Shown: positions 1-7,521 of the stretch, piece after piece | How positions within the stretch are numbered: position 1 is the first letter of the stretch | How the letters are laid out: each line of letters opens with the position of its first letter | Assembly (NCBI GenBank): GCA_023424865.1 | Contig: JAFADM010000249.1 | Coordinates: 1 to 14,561 of the forward strand | DNA length: 14,561 nucleotides | Source: Bacillota bacterium | Lineage (GTDB): Bacteria; Bacillota_A; Clostridia; DSM-8532 | Reading direction: 5' to 3' | Program-made: the position numbers and the translations under genes | Notes under the pieces: generated by a model | What the model saw: only the letters and a program-made list of their open reading frames with translations | What the model was told of the DNA's origin: nothing | The model's database searches: none

Positions 1-1087
1 TGGCGAAATCCTTGATCATGGCCTTGAACTCAGGGGTCTTATAGGTGTAGTTAAAGGACTTGCTGAGCTTGTCGTAATAGGCAAAGTAATTGTAAGGCTG
101 GGAGGTATTGCCTGTAACCGGTATGCCATAAAGGGCCGGTGCAATACCCGTCAGAAGGTGCCAGTTGTCGCCGCCCTGGTTTAAGTAGAAGGGGAAAACC
201 TCCTGATTGCCTTCCTTAATGCCAAGAGCCTTGATGTCGTACAGCATTTTAAAGAAGTCTTCCTTGCTGTTAAGGGGAATATCAAGAATTTCATCCTTGG
301 TAAAGGTGCCGTTTTGTTCAAAAAGGGTTTCGATCTCCGCCTGGGTTTTAGCTTCAGGGAAGAGCTTTTTCACTATGTCATCACGAATGGCGAAGGAATA
401 GTAGCCCTCTCGCGGAGCAAAAAAGCGGGAATATTTTTCGGTATCCAGAGTGGGATCCACTTCAACCAGGCTGCCTTCGGAAAGGCCTGACGAAATGGCG
501 TAGATTCTGCCATTGTAGTTAACCCGGTTGTCCGTTACCCACACACCCTTCAGGGACTGGGGCAGCTTTTTCATGATATTGGGGGCATACTGGGGAATTA
601 AATCGGTGAGATCATAGACCAGATCCCTTTCCACCAGAGTTTTTAAATCGCCTACATTATTAGCGATTTCAGGGAAGTCATTGGCTGCCACCACCAGAGC
701 CAGCTTCTGGGCAAAGGTTTGGCCTGAGCCGTTGTCAAAGGAATTATCCTCGTCGATGTGTACGCCTGTGACACGCTCTATCTCCGGGGTGACCACGTCA
801 TTGGCCATGGGGGTGAACTTTTTAAAGCCACCGGTACCATGTCCAGCCCAATAGCGGAGGGTTAGCTTTTTGCCTGTCCAGTCGGGCAAATCGGAGGTGT
901 CGTTCACTTCCATGGCAAGCTCGTTGTAGGGCTTGGCATCAGGCGTGGCCGAGGCTCCGGGGGACGAAGAGGCTGTGGGAGTTGCCGTGTTCTGGTTGCT
1001 GGGTGAATCGCCGCAGCCTGTGAGGGAAGCGGTTGCCAGAATGACGGCAAGGCCGAGAGCCAGTCCTTTTTTAGTTTTTCCGATCAT
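1..1087 (-). CDS. Carbohydrate ABC transporter solute-binding lipoprotein, C-terminus beyond window
   Basis: Extracellular sugar-binding component of the importer formed with the two permeases just upstream; expected to be anchored on the outer face of the membrane. I translated it by hand from the ATG at 1087, which follows GGAGG with 8 nt spacing. The protein starts MIGKTKKGLALGLAVILATA, a lysine-rich n-region and hydrophobic core, then LTGC with the lipidated Cys at residue 25. A low-complexity Ser/Thr/Ala/Pro linker (about residues 30-48) precedes the binding domain. The first 362 codons are present and open to the left edge; such proteins usually have about 500-560 residues. It is the third transporter gene, 106 bp after the second permease. 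Family assignment rests on lipobox, linker, overall character (LTLRYWAGHG, a type 1 solute-binding start) and context. The sugar cannot be told from sequence. Confidence 0.9.
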   Translation of the reverse strand, partial: MIGKTKKGLALGLAVILATASLTGCGDSPSNQNTATPTASSSPGASATPDAKPYNELAMEVNDTSDLPDWTGKKLTLRYWAGHGTGGFKKFTPMANDVVTPEIERVTGVHIDEDNSFDNGSGQTFAQKLALVVAANDFPEIANNVGDLKTLVERDLVYDLTDLIPQYAPNIMKKLPQSLKGVWVTDNRVNYNGRIYAISSGLSEGSLVEVDPTLDTEKYSRFFAPREGYYSFAIRDDIVKKLFPEAKTQAEIETLFEQNGTFTKDEILDIPLNSKEDFFKMLYDIKALGIKEGNQEVFPFYLNQGGDNWHLLTGIAPALYGIPVTGNTSQPYNYFAYYDKLSKSFNYTYKTPEFKAMIKDFA

Positions 1088-1193
1088 GTGAAATTCCTCC
1101 TTGCTTATTATGCCAGAAAGCCGCAGAAAGGAAAACACACCTTTTGGGAATGCTCCTTTTAAGCCTTCTTAAGCTCCAATTAGTTTAAGCGGG

Positions 1194-2093
1194 TTACTCC
1201 TTTACACTTCCGATCATAACGCCCTTAATGAAGTATTTTTGCAAAAAGGGATAGATCATAATAATGGGAAGAGTGGTAACAATGACCTGGGCGGATTTCA
1301 GAGCCTCAGGGGTTGAGTTGGCCTGCATGTTGGAGGTGTCCAGGCCGTCCATTTGCGCCTGTTGAATGAGAGCTGCAATACGTTCCCCTTCCTTTATAAA
1401 CTGGACAAGTACATACTGCATGGTAAAGAGCTTTTGCCGGGTAACAAAATAAATGGTGGTGGTCCAGTCATTCCAGTGCCCAACGGCAACCCACAGGGCG
1501 ATGGTTGCCAGAATGGGCTTGGAAAGGGGCAGGATAATTCTGAAAAAGACCGTTATCTCAGTAGCGCCGTCCAGCTTGGCCGATTCCTCCAGGCTGCCCG
1601 GTATGGTATTGATATAAGTTCTGATGACAATCATATTGTAAAAGCTGAAAACACCCGGAAGAATGTAAACAAAAAAGGTGTTGAGAAGATGCATTTTCGA
1701 AAAGAGGATGTACTGGGGGATGAGGCCGCCGCTGAAAAACATGGGCAAGGTAAGGAATATGAGGAAGCCCACCCGGCCCGGTAAATCCTTCCTGGTAAAG
1801 GCATAGGCTGCTGAAAACTGTACCAGGAGGGCCAGCACCGTACCGCTCAATACCCGGGTAACGGAGATGAAAACCGCCTGGGACATGTAATTGCTGGAGA
1901 GCACCATTCTAAAGTTATCAAGGGTGGGAACCCGGGGCCAGAGAAACACACCGCCGTTCATACTGTCCAGGCCGTCGTTCAGCGAAAGGGCCAGAACGTT
2001 CAGGTAGGGAAACAGAGTGACCACTCCGATAAGAGTAAGCAAAACATAGTTAAAAATTGTAAATATTCTGTAGGATAGGCTGTTATCCTTCAT
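1194..2093 (-). CDS. Carbohydrate ABC transporter permease, YtcP/LplC type (MalG-like)
   Basis: Integral-membrane subunit of a sugar importer; with the upstream permease it forms the translocation channel. 299 residues, normal for the family, with about six hydrophobic segments (first at roughly residues 12-35). The cytoplasmic EAA loop that docks the ATPase is seen at about 168-192 (EESAKLDGATEITVFFRIIL). The end, FLQKYFIKGVMIGSVKE, is typical of YtcP-type permeases. The start at 2093 is supported by AGGAGA a few bases upstream. It lies 48 bp after the other permease gene and 106 bp before the lipoprotein gene, so the three are one operon. No ATPase gene is in the window; importers of this class commonly use a shared MsmK-like ATPase encoded elsewhere. 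Confidence 0.95.
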   Translation of the reverse strand: MKDNSLSYRIFTIFNYVLLTLIGVVTLFPYLNVLALSLNDGLDSMNGGVFLWPRVPTLDNFRMVLSSNYMSQAVFISVTRVLSGTVLALLVQFSAAYAFTRKDLPGRVGFLIFLTLPMFFSGGLIPQYILFSKMHLLNTFFVYILPGVFSFYNMIVIRTYINTIPGSLEESAKLDGATEITVFFRIILPLSKPILATIALWVAVGHWNDWTTTIYFVTRQKLFTMQYVLVQFIKEGERIAALIQQAQMDGLDTSNMQANSTPEALKSAQVIVTTLPIIMIYPFLQKYFIKGVMIGSVKE

Positions 2094-2141
2094 TGCTGTT
2101 TTCTCCTTTTAGGTTCAAGTAAAGCGATGGAGCAGCTCTCG

Positions 2142-3071
2142 TCACCACACGGAAACGCCGCTGACTTTCTTTGAAATACGGTTTGAGACAAAGGTGAGGA
2201 AAAGTGCCACAAGTCCGTTGATAAAGCCCAGCGCAGTGGCCATGGGATAATTGGCCTGCTGTATGCCCGATTTATAAACCACGGTGGAAATAACCTCAAA
2301 GCTGATAAAGGGATTCTGAAGGCCGTAAATCAACTCGAAATTGCTGGCGAAAAGCCCGCCCAGCTTGAGAATTAAAAGGATCATGGCCGTGGGAAGAATG
2401 CCTGGCAGCGTGATATAGACAATCTGCTGCAGGCGGGAGGCTCCGTCAATGCATGCCGCCTCGTACTGCTGTACGTCCAGGGCCGCAATGGCTGCAAGGT
2501 AAATGATGCAGGACCAGCCCAGCTCCTTCCAGAGGCTTAAAATAATCACATTGGGAACAAAAAAGCTTTGGCTGGCCAGAAACATTTGCCGTTTGTCCTC
2601 TCCGTACCAGGCAGCCATAAGGTCGTTAAGGGGGCCGCTTAAGGAATAGAAGGAGTAGGCAATGGCAATGACTGAAATCCAGGAAAGAAAGTGGGGAAGA
2701 AAGCTTAAGGTTTGTATGGTTCTTCTGAAGGCAGCAACTCTTACCTCATTAAGGAGCAAGGCCAAAAGAATAGGTGCGGGAAAGCCCACAATCAGAAGGA
2801 GTACGCTGATATTGAGGGTGTTTAAAATGGATTCGTAAATCATGGGAACCTGAAAGATTTCCTTTATGTATTTAAGGCCGAACTCAGGGGCCCAGGGGCT
2901 TTTAAATATACCTTCGAAAATATCAAAATCCTTAAAAGCAATAAGGATACCGGGAAGGGGCAGATAGTTGAAAATAAATGTTGCAATGAGAGCCGGGGCC
3001 AGCAGTAAATAAACAAACATATACTTTTTAAGTCGGACAAAAAAGGCTGCCGGACGCTTTAAGTTCGTCAT
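2142..3071 (-). CDS. Carbohydrate ABC transporter permease, LplB type (MalF-like)
   Basis: First gene of the transporter operon and partner of the YtcP/LplC-type permease. I chose the ATG at 3071 (protein MTNLKRPAAFFVRLKKY..., 309 residues) because GGAGATG stands just upstream. An in-frame ATG 63 bp further out (3134) has a poorly placed ribosome site, and 309 residues fits the family better than 330. About six membrane segments are visible, the first near residues 18-40. The EAA loop is at about 202-226 (EAACIDGASRLQQIVYITLP). The C-terminus RISKKVSGVSVW is characteristic of LplB-type permeases. A sigma-A-like promoter lies 108 bp upstream of the start. Substrate unknown; plant or host polysaccharide fragments are common for this class together with YesM/YesN regulation. 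Confidence 0.95.
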   Translation of the reverse strand: MTNLKRPAAFFVRLKKYMFVYLLLAPALIATFIFNYLPLPGILIAFKDFDIFEGIFKSPWAPEFGLKYIKEIFQVPMIYESILNTLNISVLLLIVGFPAPILLALLLNEVRVAAFRRTIQTLSFLPHFLSWISVIAIAYSFYSLSGPLNDLMAAWYGEDKRQMFLASQSFFVPNVIILSLWKELGWSCIIYLAAIAALDVQQYEAACIDGASRLQQIVYITLPGILPTAMILLILKLGGLFASNFELIYGLQNPFISFEVISTVVYKSGIQQANYPMATALGFINGLVALFLTFVSNRISKKVSGVSVW

Positions 3072-3178
3072 GTTTTCATCTCCAAAAAATAAAATTGCTG
3101 CAGGCTGAAAAAAGGTGCAGAGAGCTCTTTCCATGCCTTTTAAGAGAAGAGGGGAAAAGGGGTTAACCCTGCTTTCTT

Positions 3179-3207
3179 ATTCTACGCAAACAAGAGGAAG
3201 ATGTCAG
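3179..3207 (-). promoter_or_regulatory. Sigma-A-type promoter of the sugar transporter operon
   Basis: On the minus strand CTGACA (3207-3202), a 17-nt spacer and TAGAAT (3184-3179) match the -35 and -10 consensus at 5/6 each. Transcription would start near 3172, giving a leader of about 100 nt before the permease ATG at 3071. A 10-bp palindrome GGGTTAACCC (3160-3169) lies immediately downstream of the predicted start and could be an operator. The 13-bp tandem array begins 20 bp upstream of the -35. Confidence 0.6.
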
Positions 3208-3226
3208 GCACCATTCCTGTACAAAT

Positions 3227-3394
3227 AGAACGGTATTTTAGAACGGTATTTTAGAATGGTATTTTAGAACGATATATTAGAACGGTATTTTAGAACGGTA
3301 TTTTGAACGGTATTTTAGAACGGTATATTAGAATGGTATTTTAGAACGATATACTAGAACGGTATATTAAAACGGTATATTAGAACAGTAGCTT
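3227..3394. repeat. 13-bp tandem repeat array, about 13 units
   Basis: Consensus AGAACGGTATTTT on the plus strand, read unit by unit from 3227: twelve recognisable copies plus a degenerate thirteenth ending at 3394. Variants recur in order: units 1-6 are A A B C A A and units 7-12 are A' D B C' D D' (B has AATGG, C has AACGATATA, D ends TATATT). This looks like an older duplication of a six-unit block; unit 7 has lost one base. The array fills nearly all space between the histidine kinase stop codon (3399) and the transporter promoter, where an AraC-type activator would be expected to bind. It is not a CRISPR array because there are no spacers. Confidence 0.95.
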
Positions 3395-3398
3395 TTTC

Positions 3399-5156
3399 TC
3401 ACGTTATTTCTTTAGGGTTATTTGAGATATAGGGAAGTGTCACCGTCACCCGGGTACCCACTCCCGGCGTACTCTGGACGGCCAGGCCGTAATCAGGCCC
3501 GTAATAGGTTTTAATGCGGGTATGTACATTGCGAAGCCCATAGCCTCCGCCAGGGCCTCCTTCCAATACGCCGTCAAGAAGAGCCGTAAGCCTGTCGGGC
3601 TCAATACCAATGCCGTTATCATCGATAAAGATATGTATTTTATCCTCCGACAGGCTTCCCGTAATGGTTAAAACACCCCCCGTCTCCCTGCCACGGATGC
3701 CATGGAGTACGGCGTTTTCCACAATGGGCTGAAGAAGGTTTTTCAGGGTATAGCTTTGAAGAGCCTGCTCTTCTATGTGGATGGTATACTCAAAGTAAAA
3801 CTGATAGGCAAACTGCTGAATACGTATGTATTCCCGGATCATATCCACTTCCCGGGCTATTTTCAGAATGTTGTTTCCTTTGTTGAGAGCTATTCTGTAA
3901 AATTTTACTAATGAATCGATGACTCCTGACAGATTTTTGTTGGGATAGGTCCATTTTATGGCTGAGAGTGTGTTGTACAGGAAGTGAGGATTAATATTTG
4001 CCTGGAGGAGATCCACCTCCAGCATGCGCCGCTCTACCTCATAATTGGCGATCTGGCTGTAAACCTCCTTGATTTTGCCCGCCAGCCCGTCGATTTTATG
4101 ATAGATGGTGTCAAACTCGTTGCTCTCGCCTTTTTTAACAATTTCTCCGCTGCTGATTTGTTCCGCATTGATGCTGTCCACCAGCTGGGTGAGCTGACGG
4201 GTTAGCGCATAGGAAATAAAGCGCACCGAAAAGACAAGAACAACCACAATGGCCAGGATAACCGATAGAAGCAGGGCCAGATAGCCCCTTGTTTTTTCTA
4301 TAACCCCGGCATTGGGGGTATAGAGGGACATGCTGCCCATAGCCGCCTCCAAAACGGCATCGGAACGGTAAAAGCCCTTTGGTACTCCTCCCTGGTGAAA
4401 GCTTTGAAGGAGCTCCTCCTCGGTACTCCGGGAAGGGGAGGCCAGTGACAGTACTGCGGTTTTCTCCCTTCGAGCATCGGTGTAAAGGAGGATGCGCCCG
4501 TTGACAAGGGCAGGCTCCATTATTTCGCTTATTCTCACAAAGGGGATGGTAATTTCGATGATGCCATACATGTTGTAGGCCGATTCCACTTTACTGTAGA
4601 GGTTGACGGTACGGATTCCAAGCATTGTCATATCTTCCCCGTTGGGACGCATGACAAGATCGTAATCCTGAAGGAGCTTCAGCTCTTCTAAAAACTGATC
4701 CTCCAGGCTTCCCACCTTTTTAATGTTTTCTCCGTTATAGGCATAAGGATTATTGGTGTAGATGGTAATGTCACTGCCAAAGCTTTCGGAGCTTAAAGCA
4801 GCGAAAAGATCGGATGCGTTCTGGTAGTTGGACAGCACGGAGGACAGGTTCTCATCCTTTCGGGTGGTTAAGATAGCGCTGATAAGCTTGTTGTTTTTAA
4901 TGTAATTCACCTTTTGTATGCTGCTGTAAAAGAGCTTATCCACTGCGGCGGCACCCACGGCCAGATCGTCCTGAGCCTGCCGGATATAGGCGTTCCGGTA
5001 ATCGGACAGGGTACGTTCAAAAAAGAAAAAGCCAAAAATGAGAAGGGGGCATAAGGTAAAGGTTAAAATAACCGTCATGATTTTCTGACGATAGCTTAAA
5101 TGAAAGCTTAAACGAATGCCTCCCTCTGTTCCTCTTTGCTTTTTAAGCTTCTTCAT
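3399..5156 (-). CDS. YesM-type sensor histidine kinase
   Basis: Membrane sensor kinase that phosphorylates the AraC-type regulator encoded just upstream. 585 residues: membrane segment at about 26-47, an extracytoplasmic sensing region of roughly 240 residues, a second segment at about 290-312, and a HAMP-like linker. The His_kinase domain has NPHFLYNTLS (phospho-acceptor His391). The ATPase domain has the N-box LQPIVENAVLHG, G1 DDNGIGI and G2 GGGYGLRNV. These motifs are diagnostic of the YesM/LytS-like kinases. The ATG at 5156 overlaps the TGA of the regulator gene (ATGA), indicating translational coupling. Length and layout are normal for kinases controlling Lpl/Ytc-type sugar transporters; the ligand is probably a sugar or a sugar-loaded binding protein. 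Confidence 0.96.
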   Translation of the reverse strand: MKKLKKQRGTEGGIRLSFHLSYRQKIMTVILTFTLCPLLIFGFFFFERTLSDYRNAYIRQAQDDLAVGAAAVDKLFYSSIQKVNYIKNNKLISAILTTRKDENLSSVLSNYQNASDLFAALSSESFGSDITIYTNNPYAYNGENIKKVGSLEDQFLEELKLLQDYDLVMRPNGEDMTMLGIRTVNLYSKVESAYNMYGIIEITIPFVRISEIMEPALVNGRILLYTDARREKTAVLSLASPSRSTEEELLQSFHQGGVPKGFYRSDAVLEAAMGSMSLYTPNAGVIEKTRGYLALLLSVILAIVVVLVFSVRFISYALTRQLTQLVDSINAEQISSGEIVKKGESNEFDTIYHKIDGLAGKIKEVYSQIANYEVERRMLEVDLLQANINPHFLYNTLSAIKWTYPNKNLSGVIDSLVKFYRIALNKGNNILKIAREVDMIREYIRIQQFAYQFYFEYTIHIEEQALQSYTLKNLLQPIVENAVLHGIRGRETGGVLTITGSLSEDKIHIFIDDNGIGIEPDRLTALLDGVLEGGPGGGYGLRNVHTRIKTYYGPDYGLAVQSTPGVGTRVTVTLPYISNNPKEIT

Positions 5157-6796
5157 CCTGCCTCTTTTCCCGTATATTTGTTTTTGTATTCCATGGGACT
5201 AAGGCCGGTGGTTTTCTTGAATACAAGGCAAAAATGGGACTTGTTAGAGTAGCCAACCTGCTCGGAAACGGCATAAACCCTGCTGTCCGGATCCCGCAAA
5301 AGCCGCATAGCCGCTTCCATACGACATTCCAGAAGATAATCGAAAATGGTTTTGTCCTCCATTTTTTTGAAAATGTTATTGGCATGGCTTAAGCTTAAAT
5401 ACAGGGCCTTGGCAATATCATTCACCGTAAGCTGCTCGTGGTAGCGCTTTTTAACCAGGGTCTTGATGTCCTCCACCATTCGTGCGTACTGGCCCTTGCT
5501 GCCGCTGTGAAGATAACCTACCACGGAATTGACAATATTAAAAAGCCAGCGCCGGATATCCCGGATGGTGTTGAACTGGCTGAGCTTGCTCCATATCATT
5601 ATGTCGTCGCCAAACACATTGCTGAAGGATTCATGGTTTTCAATCAATAGAATTTGAAGGATATTGGCCACGGAAAAAGCAAAGCTTTTGACATAGCTTT
5701 CTGAAAAGCCCCTGTCCATGGCGGCCAGGTATTTGCCTATGAACGCTTCCACACGGCCTTCATTTCCTTCCAGCAAAAGCTCCTTGAGCTCCGAATACAA
5801 ATCCTGAAGGTTAACCTGCTCCTCAAAGGGCTGAAGCTCCCTGTCGGCTATCTCGGCGTAAGCCACAATACGATCCTCATCGCTGTAAAAGCGGCTTTCC
5901 AGAGCCAGCCGGGCTTGCTTGAAAAGCACGTTTACCTCCCCATAGCCCTGATCCGATTCCAGACTGAGGCCTATGGCGGCAGAAAGACCATATTCCTCCT
6001 TAAGCCTGTCCTTTACCGACACCACACATTCCAAAAGGAGAGACTCCCTGTTTTGGGTGGAATTGGGGCTAAGAATAGCCACCACCACATAATCGGTTAA
6101 GGCAAGCTGGACGGTATGGATCCGGATAGCTTCCCCGGCATATTCCTTGAAAAGCTTCAAAACGGCACACATATCCAGATAGCTGTTTTTAATGTCACCC
6201 TGGCCTTTTGTGGAGCTGTTGCCGGACAGGCGCAAAAAGGCGACCTGAACCAGGCTGTCGGCAGGCGGGTTAATTTTGAGAAATTCCCCCCGCTGGCGAA
6301 TGTCCTCCGGTTCCGTCAGGCTTCCTATGACAAGCTCTCTGAAAAACTGATCCGTAAAAAGGGGAAGAGACCTTTGTATGAAGGATAACATTTCCGCCTT
6401 CTCGTTGTTTATAAGCTCCTGGGAACGACGCTTGTCAAGAACCTTCTCAATGGCTTCCCTGAGCTCCTCCACAACAATAGGCTTAAGAACATAGGATTCC
6501 ACATCCAGGTTAACTGCCGATTTGGCAAAGTCGAACTCATCATGGCAGCTCATAAAAATGGTTTTGATATCCAGGCCCCTGTTTCTTAAAATACGGACCA
6601 TTTCGATGCCGTTCATAACAGGCATGGCGATGTCAGAAAGAAGAATGTGCGGATTGTCTTTTTCCACATTTTCGATAACCTGTCTGCCGTTGCTGTAGGA
6701 GGCTACCACCTGGATACCCATGCCTTCCCAGTCCACTGTGTTAAGAATGCCGTTTCTATCCAGCGGATTATCGTCTACGACAACCAGTCGGTACAT
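5153..6796 (-). CDS. YesN-type response regulator, receiver plus AraC DNA-binding domain
   Basis: Transcription factor paired with the downstream YesM-type kinase, probably activating the sugar transporter operon. I place the start at ATG 6796 (protein MYRLVVVDDN..., 547 residues): AAGGAG lies 8 nt upstream, whereas the GTG three codons earlier would abut the ribosome site. The receiver domain (about 1-118) has the acidic pair DD, the phospho-acceptor Asp55 in SDIAMP and Lys in YVLKP. A long middle region (about 120-430) has no named domain that I recognise. The C-terminal 100 residues carry the AraC double helix-turn-helix, with LTVNDIAKALYLSLSHANNIFKK and VSEQVGYSNKSHFCLVFKKTTGLSPMEY. The receiver plus long linker plus AraC layout is the usual YesN form. 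Confidence 0.96.
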   Translation of the reverse strand: MYRLVVVDDNPLDRNGILNTVDWEGMGIQVVASYSNGRQVIENVEKDNPHILLSDIAMPVMNGIEMVRILRNRGLDIKTIFMSCHDEFDFAKSAVNLDVESYVLKPIVVEELREAIEKVLDKRRSQELINNEKAEMLSFIQRSLPLFTDQFFRELVIGSLTEPEDIRQRGEFLKINPPADSLVQVAFLRLSGNSSTKGQGDIKNSYLDMCAVLKLFKEYAGEAIRIHTVQLALTDYVVVAILSPNSTQNRESLLLECVVSVKDRLKEEYGLSAAIGLSLESDQGYGEVNVLFKQARLALESRFYSDEDRIVAYAEIADRELQPFEEQVNLQDLYSELKELLLEGNEGRVEAFIGKYLAAMDRGFSESYVKSFAFSVANILQILLIENHESFSNVFGDDIMIWSKLSQFNTIRDIRRWLFNIVNSVVGYLHSGSKGQYARMVEDIKTLVKKRYHEQLTVNDIAKALYLSLSHANNIFKKMEDKTIFDYLLECRMEAAMRLLRDPDSRVYAVSEQVGYSNKSHFCLVFKKTTGLSPMEYKNKYTGKEAG

Positions 6797-6869
6797 GCGC
6801 CACACTCCTTGAATGCTTCGTTTATGTTCGCTTGAGAGAACGAAAATAATGTAGGAATTGGATTAGATA

Positions 6870-6898
6870 ATTATATACCCAGGCCCTTTTAAGGTCAG
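6870..6898 (-). promoter_or_regulatory. Sigma-A-type promoter of the regulator/kinase operon
   Basis: Minus strand: CTGACC (6898-6893), a 17-nt spacer and a perfect TATAAT (6875-6870). Transcription would begin near 6863, leaving a leader of about 66 nt before ATG 6796. The leader contains the inverted pair TTCGTT/AACGAA (6817-6822 and 6839-6844), a possible small operator. A second TATAAT at 6920-6915 lacks a good -35. Confidence 0.6.
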
Positions 6899-6973
6899 GA
6901 CCCATTCTGCTTTAATTATAACGGAAACAGCCGCAATAACGGAAGAACAAAAAGAAATGAAAAAAATGGGGGA

Positions 6974-7010
6974 GGCAGCGGCCGTTTTAATCGGTACAGA
7001 GACCGCTGCC
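6974..7010 (-). other. GC-rich hairpin, possible second minus-strand terminator
   Basis: Minus strand GGCAGCGG ... CCGCTGCC forms a perfect 8-bp stem. Inside, a second small stem CCG/CGG can form, leaving an 8-nt bulge. It is followed on the minus strand by TCCCCCATTTTTTTC, so the T run is 6 nt from the stem, less than ideal for an intrinsic terminator. It may back up the hairpin at 7024-7046. Confidence 0.4.
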
Positions 7011-7046
7011 ATATAAAATAAGACGGCCCCACAAACTGCGGAGCCG
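7011..7046 (-). terminator. Intrinsic terminator, minus strand
   Basis: Minus strand CGGCTCC (7046-7040), 9-nt loop, GGGGCCG (7030-7024): as RNA, a 7-bp stem with one U-G wobble, followed directly by TCTTATTTTATAT. This orientation implies a transcript from the right, for which the only candidate seen is the short frame at 7086-7142. Confidence 0.55.
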
Positions 7047-7085
7047 CTGTAGAAGCTAAATCAGCGATTACGTCCTGGAGTATGC

Positions 7086-7142
7086 TTAAACGACCAGAAT
7101 GGCAAAAAAAGTGGATCCGATATTAAAACACCTCTTTTGCAC
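7086..7142 (-). CDS. Possible 18-residue peptide (weak)
   Basis: GTG start at 7142 preceded by AGGAAGG with an 8-nt spacer, encoding MQKRCFNIGSTFFAILVV, a basic N-terminus and hydrophobic C-terminus with one Cys. A minus-strand terminator begins about 40 nt after the stop. I recognise no family. GTG start, small size and lack of a clear promoter keep this tentative; it could be chance or part of an extragenic repeat. Confidence 0.25.
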   Translation of the reverse strand: MQKRCFNIGSTFFAILVV

Positions 7143-7439
7143 TATAAAAGCCTTCCTAGAAGCACCTTCTGCTTCGAACACCTTTAAAAAGGATTTCCGC
7201 ACGCATGGATTCAACTTCCAAAGTCAAAAAAAAAGGTAATTCCGAGGGGGAGCTAAGTTGGTTGGACTCTGATAGAGAGCCTTAATAACGTTAGCATGTC
7301 TCATGACTATATTAGCTTATGGCCGGTTTAGAAATAAATTGCTTTTTGAGTTATTTTTTCATTGGTTTCCGTTGTATCTATTACCCATAAAAGGCAAGGT
7401 ATTGAAGCTCTCGCGAGCTTGTGACAACGGTATTTCGGG

Positions 7440-7448
7440 TTTGTTGAA
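7440..7448 (+). promoter_or_regulatory. 0A-box-like site upstream of the Spo0A-like regulator
   Basis: TTTGTTGAA differs at one position from the classic Spo0A-binding consensus TTTGTCGAA/TTTGTCAAA. It is centred about 55 bp upstream of the predicted transcription start of the regulator gene. A matching TTTGTTGAT lies upstream of the kinase gene. TGACAAC occurs 18 bp further upstream (7422-7428) and again in the other promoter region (8450-8456). Autoregulation is an inference. Confidence 0.4.
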
Positions 7449-7463
7449 GTATCTTGGATTTCG

Positions 7464-7492
7464 TTGTTTTTTATTGCTATATGTTGTATTAT
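7464..7492 (+). promoter_or_regulatory. Candidate promoter of the Spo0A-like regulator gene
   Basis: TTGTTT (7464-7469), a 17-nt spacer and TATTAT (7487-7492). Predicted start near 7499, 23 nt upstream of the ATG, leaving room for the modest ribosome site CGAGG (7511-7515). Confidence 0.5.
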
Positions 7493-7521
7493 AGCAGTAA
7501 GATGATTTCGCGAGGTTCCTT

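Larger units (their letters stand above)
6899..7439. other. Intergenic block without a convincing long gene
   Basis: About 540 bp between divergently transcribed genes. It contains two GC-rich hairpins (6974-7010, 7024-7046), both with T-rich sequence on the minus-strand side, and one weak short reading frame (7086-7142, minus). A small inverted repeat, GAAGCA/TGCTTC on the minus strand, sits at about 7156-7175. Reading frames elsewhere lack ribosome sites or are broken by stops. I see no tRNA, riboswitch or transposon end that I can name. Confidence 0.5.

Noticed and set aside
3227..3394. CRISPR array
   Set aside because: Units of 13 bp are head to tail without spacers.
6899..7144. Degraded gene on the minus strand between the two regulator loci
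   Set aside because: One open stretch without ATG continues past both hairpins, but composition is proline/phenylalanine-rich and I recognise no family, so I do not call a pseudogene.
7303..7494. 63-residue hydrophobic plus-strand frame before the Spo0A-like gene
   Set aside because: There is no ribosome binding site before its ATG, and it runs through the predicted promoter and 0A-like site of the regulator.
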